Below are positions 1 to 11,228 of a stretch of DNA of 64,000 nt, piece by piece (positions within the stretch are counted from its first letter, which is position 1; the number at the start of each line of letters is the position of its first letter). The position numbers and the translations under genes are program-made. This stretch comes from Solen grandis (Eukaryota > Mollusca > Bivalvia > Adapedonta > Solenidae), in the NCBI GenBank assembly GCA_021229015.1, contig CM037794.1:41001126-41065125 (forward strand), given 5' to 3'. The notes beneath the pieces are model-generated. The model did not search any database. It was given only the letters and a program-made list of their open reading frames with translations, and had not been told where the DNA came from.

Positions 1-11
1 TTTCATTTTAG

Positions 12-2594
12 GCGTATGTAATTGCAATGATGGATATGGAGCTATCGACTGTTCACTGAATATTGCACTGCCTCCCCGAATTGATGGACTATTGGATGAT
101 GGGATATGTGACGAAGAGAAATACGCTTGTGATACTGCATATGTTTTTGGAGAACCTTTCGTTGGGTCAAATCTTACTTGTAAACTAACAGAATATCATG
201 TGAGTGTTTCTTTCCGACATTTCGAGTCTAAACTGTCATTTTTAATTCAAACAGAGCATTGTTTTTAACATTATTTTTTATCTAAATGATAAAAATGCAT
301 TTTTTATCTAATAGGAACAACATATGTAAGTAATTTTGACTTAATTACTTGATATGGTCAGGAATTAACTTTAACAAATTAATATAAGCTGAAGGGTTTT
401 ATTTTCATATATTTCTTATGACCTAAATTGAATTTGGTGTTACAATAAAAACAGATATGTGATGCATCTTTCTACTGACATCTACAGATTTCTACAGACG
501 GCAAATACTCCAAAGTAAAAGATGTAGTGACTCCGGGGACTGCCGTTACCATTATGGAAGCGCTTTGCCCGTTGCATCCGGTGCGCCCAAAACGGTCAAC
601 GCAGGCCCATCCTTTTGGTCTTGCATATTCAGTGTCGATCAGCAATGATGGCAGCATTTTCTCAAATGCTACACAATTGTTATACATCTTTGATTCAACT
701 TGCCAAACATACGATGGTTGGAATGATACACAGTTTTCCTTCCACCTAACTCTTAAGGTAAATGTTATGTTACTAGTTAAAGAACCAAAATGTCTGTCTA
801 TTAATCCGAGACCTCAGAATCAGTTAAGATGTATTTTAAGTAAATATCAAGTGTGTGTGTGTGTTTTGTTTGTTTTGGGGGGGTTAGTTTATTTTTGTTT
901 TTGTTGTTGTTTTTTGTTTGTTTGTTTTTTTTTTTGTTGTTTTTTGGAATTACAAAACAAGTATCTCGGTTAGGTCTGCTTTAATCCATGTACATATTTT
1001 AGGCTGGATATTGCTATATTGATGGGCAGTGCGTAAAGAATGGTTCTTCAGGGAGAGCTGTGACCTTAATATGTAATACAGTTGTGTCAAATACTACTTG
1101 GACTGATATCAAAACAACAACAACAGCGGCTTTAATCACCACTACGGAACCTCTGAAAACAGGTTTGTCCATAGAAATCTGTACATCCTTTAAGTCGAAG
1201 ATGAAAAAGGAAGTCGTGTCTGACATTTCCTTTTTTTTTTTTTTTTAAAAAAATGCAATTTATTTTTAACAGTGTGTTATATACTTTCATTAGGTTAAAA
1301 ACAAATGATAATCACTTTTAAAAGTTGACTTGTCACTTTTCTTTACAATAATTCAAAATCATTTAAGATGATGTATTTTGACAAATTAATCCTTGAAATC
1401 AGATATTATAATGACCTAAATAAAGGAATCGATCTAGATAAAGATTTTACATACTAACGGAATTAAACATGTTTGTATCGCTTGTCGGTCGGTGTCAGGA
1501 TGTGAGTGGGTATGGTATCAACTCACATTTCATCGACGTGATATGCAATTGAGGCAGTTCGAAATCTTATTAGGCAAAGTCACCAAATTACATTTCTCTC
1601 AGTAGAACGTTTAACCTAAGCAAATAATATACATAGTTCGACTGTTACGCAGATTGTGAGAATTGGCAATACGGAAAATCCTGTGAAAAGTGTAGATGTA
1701 ACCAAAGAAACACTAAGTTCTGTAACACATCGGATGGAACATGTGCCTGTAAATTAGGCTGGGAGGGGTTGCACTGTGACGCTGACATTGACGAATGTGA
1801 ATTGGATCCAGATAAATGTAGCCAAAAGCCAAATTCTGTCTGTTATAACAATTTCGGTGGGTATGACTGTATCTGCCACCGTGGATTTCAAGACCGTGAA
1901 GGTCACTGTGAAGGTATGTATTGCACTGAATATTATCCGAGTATAAGATCCATTACTCAAAATGGTGTCCTTATCAGACTGAAAAAGACATTCTGTTTGA
2001 CAGTATTTCTTGAAATAAATAATGTGTCCAGTTTTTGTAATTTCTTTCTGTTTTATTCAAGATAAGATCATATAAAAATACCCGAGTTTCATTTTGAGAT
2101 TTGATCATATAAAAATACCCAAGTATTTAACATTTGTGCATTTGTAAATATGAGTATTTTGTCATATGGTTGTACCTTTCATATTTTAAATCAAAACAAT
2201 AACATTAATAAAAAAAATGATAATAATACCCTTTTTTTCTATATTGATTAATTATTTATCAATCCTTTTTGTACCAGAGAAATCGCGACTGCTGCTTCAT
2301 ATATGGATCCCTGTTGTTGGAGTTCTAATACTTGTCATTGCTGGGGTTGCAATCTGTCTCTACAACAGTAAAAGAAAAACAAAGAAAATGAAGATACGTG
2401 CCCGTGACAATGAATTTCAAAAGGGTCTAGCTGAAACGACGGAGATGTCAGTTATTGGTGACGACAATGCAAGAAACGAATACGGGCAATATCCAAGCAA
2501 CAATAAGTACATCCAGGCTGGACCGCAAAACAAACATGGGACTGATGTTTCGACTTCAGGGTTAGACATGTTTGTATCGGTTTGTTTTTTCTAG
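12..2594 (+). CDS. VWDE-like EGF-domain type I membrane protein, 3' five exons (partial)
   Basis: Exons 12-199, 488-757, 1003-1162, 1653-1913 and 2278-2594 (stop TAG) have AG/GT borders and matching phases (1-0, 0-0, 0-1, 1-1, 1-stop). The 5' end lies outside the window. In order the sequence shows the end of an EGF repeat (CNCNDGYGAIDC), a Cys-poor segment with N-glycosylation sites of the type seen in VWD/EGF (VWDE) proteins, a Thr-rich linker, a laminin-type EGF (CENWQYGKSCEKCRC), a calcium-binding EGF beginning DIDEC, and one transmembrane helix (WIPVVGVLILVIAGVAICLY). A basic stop-transfer (KRKTKK) and a tail of about 75 residues follow. It is probably a cell-surface protein with an extracellular EGF stem. 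The family name rests on resemblance of exons 1-3 to VWDE C-terminal regions; a multiple-EGF receptor is the alternative. The final 12 codons before the stop might be read-through of an unused donor. Confidence 0.62.
1482..1632 (+). repeat. SINE family A tail, decayed
   Basis: Lies in the intron before the EGF exon. It holds a degraded body (GTGTCAGGATGTGAGTGGG, GGTATGGTATCA) and the tail ending AGTAGAACGTTTAACC that is seen in the clearer copies at 22285 and 23841. No tRNA head is present, so the copy is 5'-truncated. Confidence 0.55.
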
Positions 2595-2755
2595 TATTGT
2601 AAAGGCTGTATATTTAAAAAAAAGTTAGCTCTGTAAATCATTATTTTTTTCATTCCATTTTGTTCCTTTGAGTAAAGTTTTAAATACCACTGTAATACTT
2701 ATTATTTTGACGTTGTTCTAAAATAACTAATTTTACTATCTGAACATTTTAAATA

Positions 2756-3588
2756 CAGTCGAACTTCGGTGACTCGAACACTTAAAACTGGAACACCATA
2801 CTTTACTCGAACACATTTCACGGTCCCGGCATAAAATGTTCTTAATTCTATATTGTTCGACCTGGGTCGTCGAAATCTCGACTAAATTTCCGGCCCAGAT
2901 TAAAAGAGCTATGTATTTCTCACCTATCGGTCGAACCTCCCTACCCGTGATGTTCGCCGACCGATGTTCGCTGGGGGGACTTAATTGCAACCTGCGGCGC
3001 AGCGTGTTTTTTCACACATTGTGATATTGGCACAACCAGCGGTTCAATAATTAACACATCAAAGTGTAATAAGATGGTATAATATAACGTTGATCATGCT
3101 GCAAATTAAAGAAGAAATTTGTTTAATTGATTCAGTGGAATATTGATTGATTTGCTTTCAGATTTATGCGTAGATTATTTACAATACATACTTCTTTTTT
3201 TCATTTTTATGCAAAATAAAACGTATGCAAGAAACGTTACGACTTGCACGTAGACCGATGTATGTGTACATGTACGTGTACGAATTGTATGTCAGCATTG
3301 ACGTTTGTGCTTTGATCTTGACAGCTGCTGTTTTATTGATTTATATATGTTTAAAAAGAAAACAAAGATAAGATTTTATTATTTAATGTTACCTCTATTA
3401 TTATTTTGCCGACTTTAATATGATGTGTACTTTCATCGATCAATTCTAAAGGACGTCTTAATAATCAATCGTATTTTTAATACATGTACACATGTAATTT
3501 ATTAAAACCACGGTTGGGTCGAACCACCGATGACTATCTAGAACAAATTGCCGTTCCCCAAGTCTGTTCGAGTCACCGAAGATCAACT
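2756..3588. mobile_element. pogo/Tigger-like MITE
   Basis: Terminal inverted repeats pair CTTCGGTGACTCGAACA at the left (2764-2780) with its inverted copy at the right (3566-3582). Both ends abut TA dinucleotides (2754-2755 and 3589-3590), as expected for a Tc1/mariner-pogo target duplication. The left terminus starts CAGTCGAAC, the usual form of Tigger-like ends. Internal GGTCGAACC-type motifs recur. No transposase is visible in the 833 bp, so it is non-autonomous. Confidence 0.7.
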
Positions 3589-3590
3589 TA

Positions 3591-4578
3591 TATTTTCATG
3601 GTACTGAAAATAGCTCTTATTTCTTATTTAAAAAAAACACTTATTTGTCCTCTACCGGTGATTTTCCGCGATAACTTAAAAACCATTTAAGATAACATTA
3701 TGAACCTTGGTATATGAATAGATGGCAGTATGGAGATTCTGCGCGTCACTTTGTTAGTTTTTTTCTCGGACCAGAATTCTGGTTACTATGGTAACGTAAA
3801 AAATATGCACCCCACCGGTAGGGGACTCATGTGTTGCATGCAACACCTGTTACTTGTATTTTTATGTGATGTGCAATATTGAATTCAAACGAAAAACCAG
3901 TTTAAAATTGAATTTGGCTTGCAGCTAGTTTCATAGCTTCCTTATTGTTCTTTTGTTATTAAATTCATATCTAAAATGTATAAAGTTATTATAAATATTT
4001 GTAGAGAACACTGTACAAGCAAATGCTGTGAAAGGAATAAAGAAATATAAGGATAGTTTATAACTGAAAATCGAAAGCGAAGTGCAAATGCCACTACAAT
4101 ACATTGAAACCTACTCACATAACGTCGAAATTAAATCAGATTCGATATCCTATACCTTTCCCTCTCATTGGTTCTTATTTTCATGTATATGTTATAAATT
4201 TTGCTTTTCAATATTTCAGCCCATCGTCGTTGCCACATCAGGCCTCGATGGACGATGACAATACGACATAACATCTGACTGAAACAACAAATACATGAAA
4301 TGTATCTCTTATGTGCCATTGTTGTGACGAACAACAGTCTTGATAAACATTTTAGTAAATATTGTTTCAGCAGATATGTGAAGTTCAATATGTTTTTCTT
4401 TGTTTATTATGAATTGTAATTTTCTTTGCAATGCAGATTGTGTAAAATCAGGGCAATAAGTTGTAAGAGCAAACAGTGGGGCCTCCTTTCTAGGAGTGTC
4501 TGAGTATGCTCTGTTTGTCGACGAATCAAACGGAAAAGGTTTAATATAAATTGTTCAAGTTATTAAACTTAAGATAAG

Positions 4579-4622
<44 letters not shown>

Positions 4623-6679
4623 AAAGTTTTATATTAATATACTTTTTCACGATTTTATTTATATCCATTAGACTTAGATGCCTTTTAACAAATTGCGTAA
4701 TTAAAGCTATTCAGGAATATAGACGATGGCTTACTATTTGCTTTGTTGCGGATCTTATTTCAGATCTGTAAAAATGCTATGTATATTTTCACAAACTTTG
4801 AATTGCTATTAACAATTCGTTTAAGTCTAAATTATAAAACCTGAATAAGGTGTTTCTGAATATTTTTTTAAACTGGGTTATCATAGTGAAGAACATAAGA
4901 GCATATACTATAGACTGCTTATATAACATGATGTTTCTTGTTTTTTTTAATTAAGTATGATTTAATCAAATTTTCTACCCAGTTGATTCCCTTGTAAAGT
5001 TGGCGAGCACCCTGTGCCACGTAGGAATAGTATCAGTTTAATAAATAAAGTTTTTCATATAAGCACATGTTCTTCTCTGCTATGTAATGTTTAATAGCTC
5101 TCAAACATTCAAGATGCTTGAAAATAGGATTTAAAAAGTGAAGATTTATTTATCAAAAAGCAAAAATTTTCAAACGTGATACTACCGTTTCATGATTTGA
5201 ACGTGATTGTATGGTGGCCGTACTTGCGCAACAAATGTTTTGTTGTTGTTGTTTTGTTTTGTTTTTGTTTACTTATATAGTATTTGGCTTTCATGTTATG
5301 TATTCGCAATTAAAATTATAGCAATATATGCTAAAAATATGTTTATGCATATGTCAAATGAAATTGGATGAATTGCAATGATTTTATGATTTATAGTCAA
5401 AATATAACTTATAGTGATTTGTTTTGTCAATTTTGCTGTTTTAAAGAAATAGTGTACTTTACGAACTTGCTTTTGTTGACTTTCTATTAACCATCCTTTA
5501 GAGTAATTGAATGAACTCTTTCAGTCTAAAATATGCTTTATGCACACTTTTCTGTTCATTATTGCTAGCAGAAATGTGAAATATTGTTTAAATACAATGC
5601 AATTTCACTCTGATCTTTTGTTACATATCTGACACTATGGCACACCTGACACCTCTGTGATCCGTGCAGTAGTTACCAAGCAAAGAAGGAAATCGCCCGT
5701 ACATTTCAGATATGGAAACTAACAGATCACGTTTTAAAGACGAACACTGAGTAGATAATACAGGTAGTTGTCGTTTCAATGGATTTCATATATACCAACC
5801 TTATGTGTTCATGACATTTTCAAGTTATAGTCACAGGCAAGGCGGTGGTTAATTTCCAAAAACAAGAAGTATCTTTTTTTAAAATATATCGACTATAATG
5901 GGGATTAAAGTAATGGAGAAAATAGAACGGTTATTTTTTTACAAATTATTACCGGGAAGTCAATTAAGCATAGATAAGATCTCAGTCGCTAAGGGGTCCC
6001 CTGTATTGTAATGAAGATGTCAGTCATACAGAGACGGTGAAAAATTATATTCTAAATGCAGATGTCTAAAACTTTCGACCGAAACTGATCTGAGCATCTA
6101 AGAGAAGTATAGTGATAAAACAACTATATTTTATAATTAAATTTATCAAAGAAATTATGATTTAGCCCGGATACTATTCTTATAATTTCGTGATTACGAA
6201 GCATGAATTTCAACTTATTGTCATCTCAAATTTTTTCCGTAAGTATGGGAATATCTACAAGTAGGTCAAAGGTGACATTAGACAGCTAAGAAAAATAAAA
6301 GAAATTACTTTGTAATATTTTTAACGAGGAAAATATTAAAACTCTATGACAATTGTGTCACGAGAAAATATTATCACGAGAGTCGAAGGTATTAAAAATG
6401 ATATGACTTCATGTGAAAAAATACAATTTCATGATAAAATAAATCGAAATAGAAACATCATTTTTGTTTTTTTATTTTATGAGTAAACATCAAATGTAAA
6501 ACAACACTGGCAGCCAATTTAATAAACATTTGTTAAAATAACCTCTAACCGCTAATTTATCGTTATCTTTAAAACAAAACGGTTATACTAAATCACCCTG
6601 GTTAACGTCTTGTACGAAACAGCTTAAACATTGGGTTAATTATAACACTTTGTGAACATACAATAACCTTATAGTCCGG
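3591..6679. other. AT-rich intergenic, no gene seen
   Basis: No ORF with recognisable domains and no convincing exon on either strand. It contains the (CT)n tract at 4581-4619 and scattered A/T runs. It separates the VWDE-like gene from the ARF cluster. Confidence 0.6.
4581..4619. repeat. (CT)n microsatellite
   Basis: Uninterrupted TC dinucleotides over 39 bp. Confidence 0.95.
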
Positions 6680-6776
6680 TTCAGACAGACGATAAAATTT
6701 AACCTTTTACCTCATGAAACCATTTGGAAACTTCATCCATTCCCTCATCACTTCGTGAATAAATCTATTTCTTACT
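6680..6776 (-). pseudogene. ARF-like C-terminal extension relic
   Basis: Read on the minus strand, this stretch matches the end of the adjacent ARF-like gene. It gives SDEGMDEVSKWFHEV where the intact gene has [15 protein letters not shown], preceded by a KK-stop-IYS segment that aligns with the RNKSTE region. At least two in-frame stops interrupt it, and the G domain is not recognisable upstream. It lies directly downstream of the intact minus-strand copy in the same orientation, which fits a tandem duplication followed by decay. Confidence 0.6.
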
Positions 6777-7159
6777 GAATATGAAGATTCTTAACTTTAA
6801 ATGGTATATAAAACAATAGATTGTTTTTCCATGCAGACTGCGCAGAATCTGAACTACAAGATTATATGAACAAATAAAACAGATTCTGATGAGACAGTTC
6901 CTGGAAGGAGTTGTCTGATCGGTATCTGCTGTTAATGCATGAAAATAATGTATATGAGGCAATGGGTTAATGTAAGAATATATAACATACGACATACGAG
7001 TGATAAGAAGTGATCAAAACGAAGTATGTTTCATTGAGTGAGATGACTGTACAGTCAATGATCTACATATATCTAAGACACTGCCGGTCTTCCATACTTT
7101 AAACATATTTTTATAGTTTTTAAATTTGAATAATACGTTGGTGTGAAGGGGACATGAGT

Positions 7160-7857
7160 CTATGATGTACTAACACCATCTCCTCCAATAAGGAGCCTTT
7201 TGAAAGAGACAATAAAATCAGTGAGGTAAAACCATTTGGAAACATCTTTCAGTCCCTCCTCACTTTCAGTACTTTTATTCCGATTATCTAGACTGGGTTG
7301 TATTAACGTTTTCACGCTGCCATATTTATGCTTATTCACAATCTGTTCTGTGAGCCAGTCCAAAGCTTCACAGAGACCAGAACCGGATATTGCACACGTG
7401 CCAAACACGTTCCATGAGAAGTTTTTAAGATAACCCTTTTCCAAAATGGCTTTAGTGACGTCATCACGCGACATGGCCCCCTCAAGATCTTGTTTGTTTG
7501 CTAAGATGAGGTAAATGACATCACGGAGTTCATCCTCCTTGCTGGTGCTTCCAATAATGTCATCTAATGCTTCGTCAAACCTGGAAGAAAATACACTGCA
7601 ATTTCAAAAATGTCCTCGTTATTCACAAAAAAGAGAGAGAGGGGGGTGAGAAAAAGAGTTCCAGGCTAATGCTACTACTGTATGGATGTGTATCCCATGT
7701 GTAGTTCATATCTCACAAGTAGGGTTTGTACCTCGATTAGAGTGCAGTGTTGTCACAGTGAGGTATACCTCGGTAGGTTATTTAAGTTTGAAATAAACCT
7801 TTATTTCAGCCCGTACCCTGACTCTCACAAGACAAAGGTTTTCTACCTCACTGTGTA

Positions 7858-7902
<45 letters not shown>

Positions 7903-9024
7903 AACACTTTATCATCTACAGTCTTTTGAGCCTAAAGCTTTTATTTCAACATATATCGGTCCTTTTTCCTGATTTGAAAAACGAATATCGGTTGCCATTT
8001 TTTCTAACTCTTGTTTAATTCTTGAACCCGGGTCCTCTCTCTGGCTAACCTAACCCCCATAACTCAATGGCTTACTAGGGGACCCTATGCCTGACAGACA
8101 GTTGATTGATTGTGTGGACACACAGAAGTACTTCAAGAAAATTGAATTGTATACAATACGTATACGTTCGATATAAAAAAGGTATGTATAAGTACTTAGA
8201 AGATATATATAACCACACATCAATTCTGAAAGAATCATGCATAGATTGTATTGATATATTGTTGTTGTTTTTTAAAACATACAAAATTCGCACAGTCACT
8301 TCACTATATATCGCTGCTTCTCTTTATGGAATTGAACAATACCATCTGTATAAGTACATTTTGGTTCACGTTGACACATTCCGAAAGAGGTTCGCTGCCT
8401 GGTTTTAACATAATTCTGTGCTACAATGGTATATGCACATACTTATTTATAAACTTAATTATTTTACATCGATTCGGAAATGAATTCTTACAACATATAC
8501 TAATCCCTTTCGACGGTTCCTGGGTTGGACCAGTACTTCGCACCTAAGAAATCATGATAATGTCTTGCCCCCAATGGTGTTCGAACACACAACATGTCGG
8601 ATCCGGGTACATTACCAATGGACCCCACGGCGCCTTTGTACATACTTCTATTATTAAGCTTAACTATTTTACATATTATTTACAGTGAAACAACTCAATG
8701 AAAATTGTTTACGTATTTCAGATAGTAGACCACTTACCTCTTCCGGTCGTTACTGTCAATCATACAGATAACAGCATCCGTGTTTGGGTAGTAGTGACGA
8801 ATCAAGGCTCGGGTTTTGTCCCTACACCCCACATCCCACGCGACGAGTTCCACCCCTCTATGTGATAACGTCTCGACGTTAAACCCTATCGTCGGTATAG
8901 TCGTCACGACCTCTCCCAATTTTAACTGGTAGAGAGCTGTAGTTTTACCCGCTGCGTCTAATCCGTTAATCAAAATCTTTGTCGGATTTGCACCAAATAT
9001 TCGTTTACATACATAGTTCCCCAT
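7160..9024 (-). CDS. ARF-family small GTPase with C-terminal extension (235 aa)
   Basis: Two exons, complement(8738-9024) and complement(7160-7580), join in phase 2 to give 235 codons plus stop. It starts MGNYVC, with Gly2 available for myristoylation as in ARFs. It has the P-loop GLDAAGKT (21-28), switch [12 protein letters not shown] (42-52), switch [10 protein letters not shown] (63-70), NKQD (124-127) and CAISGS (158-163). ARFs act as membrane-recruited GTP switches in vesicle traffic and normally end near residue 181. This protein continues about 55 residues, ending [17 protein letters not shown]...STS. Switch II is odd: the second Gly of WDVGGQ is Cys and the catalytic Gln is Arg (R68, equivalent to ARF1 Q71), which predicts weak or absent GTP hydrolysis. 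It is divergently paired with the paralogue starting at 9717, with identical intron position and phase. The exact membrane target is unknown. Confidence 0.88.
7754..7855. mobile_element. small inverted-repeat element in ARF-like intron
   Basis: CACAGTGAGGTA at 7754-7765 is perfectly inverted at 7844-7855, enclosing about 78 bp. It lies in the intron of the minus-strand ARF-like gene. It could be a short MITE or a chance hairpin. Confidence 0.35.
7863..7905. repeat. (CA)n microsatellite
   Basis: CA repeats with two AA interruptions, inside the ARF-like intron. Confidence 0.9.
8500..8642 (-). repeat. tRNA-derived SINE family C, minus
   Basis: The minus strand reads a tRNA-like head with A box GGGGTCCATTGGTAATG and B box TGTTCGAACACC, followed by GGGGCAAG and a body ending near CCAACCCAGGAACCG. 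The same order of motifs occurs in the plus-strand copy at 13222-13380. It lies in the intron of the minus-strand ARF-like gene. Confidence 0.6.
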
Positions 9025-9716
9025 TTCTCTTTTGTTTATATGTCACCAAATCAGTTTCAAAATGTCCTGACATATATATTTTCACCTGCTTCAAACATTA
9101 CTGATCTGAAACCAATTGTAAAAAGATAATAACGAATTTAAGTACACAACTTTACCCATTTTAGACATATATCCACTATAATATCAAGTATGAACTGTAC
9201 ATATATCCGGCTGCTATTATCCCCGTAAGAGAACTGTCCAATACATCCGATTGACACACTTATATGGAAATTTCCTTGTTTGGTTCCCTTCCCTTATTAC
9301 TATCTTTGGTTACGAATCAATATACAACACACGAAACGGAAACCAATGTTAAACCGTGTATATAATCCAAAAATAGATTTACCTATTTTAAAACTGTGAG
9401 GTATTTTGAACGATTCTGATTGGATAAAGGAAACCGAAGTAAACAAAGGTGATCCAAATGATGTTTACACTGACAACGTGGAAGTGAAAATGTGTAAGTT
9501 TATACGTATACGTAATTTGCATGTTAAAATAGGCAAATATAATCAGGTCAAAAGCAAACATAAATGTGATTCGCAGCTATGCTACTTAGTTTATTTAGTT
9601 GCTTGACTGACTGCAGTCGACATCGTTTGTTTAAGAGAAAGTAAGACAATACGTAGTGTATCAATAACTGATCATTAATAACATAAACGCGGCTAAACAG
9701 AAACTTTTAAATAAAG
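9025..9716. promoter_or_regulatory. shared divergent upstream region of the ARF-like pair
   Basis: These 692 bp lie between the two start codons and must hold both 5' UTRs and promoters unless far upstream noncoding exons exist. I see no clear TATA-initiator pair and no CpG island; the segment is AT-rich. The call rests on position only. Confidence 0.45.
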
Positions 9717-10024
9717 ATGGGGAATTATATAATGAAACTTTTATTTCGCCACAAAGACACGCGTATCCTGATCTTAGGATTGGACGCAGCAGGCAAAACT
9801 AGTTCGCTTTACAAGCTTAAGTTAGGAGAAATTGTCACAACTATACCTACGATCGGGTTCAATGTTGAAACCTTGACCTACAAAGGTCTGCGGCTGACTG
9901 CCTGGGACGTGGGAGGGAGAGACAAGATTCGCCCCCTCTATCGTCATTACTACCAGAATACGGATGCTGTTATCTGTGTCATAGACAGCAATGACAGGGA
10001 GAGGTATGTGCATTGTGCTCTGAG

Positions 10025-10064
<40 letters not shown>

Positions 10065-10101
10065 TATATAAATTACTAAACTCTCTCTCTCTCTCTCTAA
10101 T

Positions 10102-10140
<39 letters not shown>

Positions 10141-10201
10141 ATATTTCCCCTTGCTTTTTTTTTAGTATGGGGACGTGTCAAACCCATTTCGCCTCTCTTA
10201 T

Positions 10202-10232
<31 letters not shown>

Positions 10233-10346
10233 GATGCTATATTAATCACTAATATGTTTTTTTTTTTTTGTTTTTTTTTAGGGGGGGGGGGGGCATTCCG
10301 AGCTTTTCTTTTGGAGTGATGAGTTGTAAAATCCATTGTTGATTTG

Positions 10347-10380
<34 letters not shown>

Positions 10381-10605
10381 GTTAACTTGATGATATATTA
10401 ATCACTTAACTCTCACTCTCTCTGACTCTCTCAAACTTTCACTCTATTAAATTTTTTTAGTTTTTGCGTTTTTTTTTTTGTTGTTGTTTTTTCTTTTGTT
10501 TTTGTTTGTTTGTTTGTTGTTTTTTGCTGTTTTTTTTGGGGGGGGGGGCGGGGGGTCCGTGCTTTTCTTTTTGGAGGGATGAGTTGTAAAATCAGTTGTT
10601 GATTT

Positions 10606-10648
<43 letters not shown>

Positions 10649-11228
10649 CTGGATCTTTTGTGTATTTTAAAAATTTATCATTTGATCAATAACAATCACA
10701 TGAACTTTAGCCTTCGATATTTTTAAAAGAAATTTAAGCTAAAGTTAATTAAAAAAAAAAAAAAAAAAATTAAAAATACGTCTAATCTTTCTTTTCAGAT
10801 TGGACGATGCTATTCAAGAAACTATTGAAAGAACTTCTTGTGAGGATGAACTTCGAGATGCTGTCTACCTCGTACTGGCAAACAAACAAGACCTTCCCGT
10901 AGCCATGTCGCCGAAAAAAATAACGGAAGTCATTCAGAACAAGGGTTGCTTGAGGCGTCACATGTGGAACGTCTTCGGAACCAGTGCCGTCTCCTCGAAT
11001 GACGGCCTGTATGAAGCTCTGGACTGGCTTACGTCACAAATTACAAACAAGCAAAAGGCTCGTTTTGCGAAAACTCTCGCACAGTCTAGTCCGTTGAGTG
11101 AAAACGAGGCTAAGACACCGGAAGTAAAGGAACACAAAGATGAATCTAGATGGTTCAGCTTTAAGGACTGGGTTGGTTCCTTTAAGACGCTTATATTGAA
11201 GGAAAAGGCATATTTGAGCACATCTTAG
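9717..11228 (+). CDS. ARF-family small GTPase with C-terminal extension (238 aa)
   Basis: Exons 9717-10003 and 10799-11228 join in phase 2 (AG|A, an Arg codon) to give 238 codons plus stop. It has MGNYIM with a myristoylatable Gly2, P-loop GLDAAGKT (21-28), [11 protein letters not shown] switch I, WDVGGRDK switch II (63-70), NKQD (124-127) and a divergent SAVSS in place of CATSG. As in its neighbour, the catalytic Gln of switch II is Arg (R68). Beyond the usual ARF end it carries about 60 residues: a polar Glu/Lys-rich linker, then [18 protein letters not shown] and a terminal STS. The motif SRWF-x3-D-W-V-x-SFK aligns without gaps with the neighbour's. Exon 1 is the same length (287 bp) in both genes. 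The intron (10004-10798) is crowded with CT/GT repeats. The paralogues are clearly diverged, so both are probably under constraint. Confidence 0.9.
10027..10648. repeat. intronic tandem duplications with (CT)n/(GT)n blocks
   Basis: The intron of the plus ARF-like gene contains repeated modules: (CT)n, then ACTTGATG.TATATTAATCACT, then a T/G-rich run, then GATGAGTTGTAAAATC..TTGTTGATTTGC leading into the next (CT)n. Clear copies of the last module lie near 10318-10350 and 10578-10608. A pure (GT)n tract occupies 10104-10137. Confidence 0.75.
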
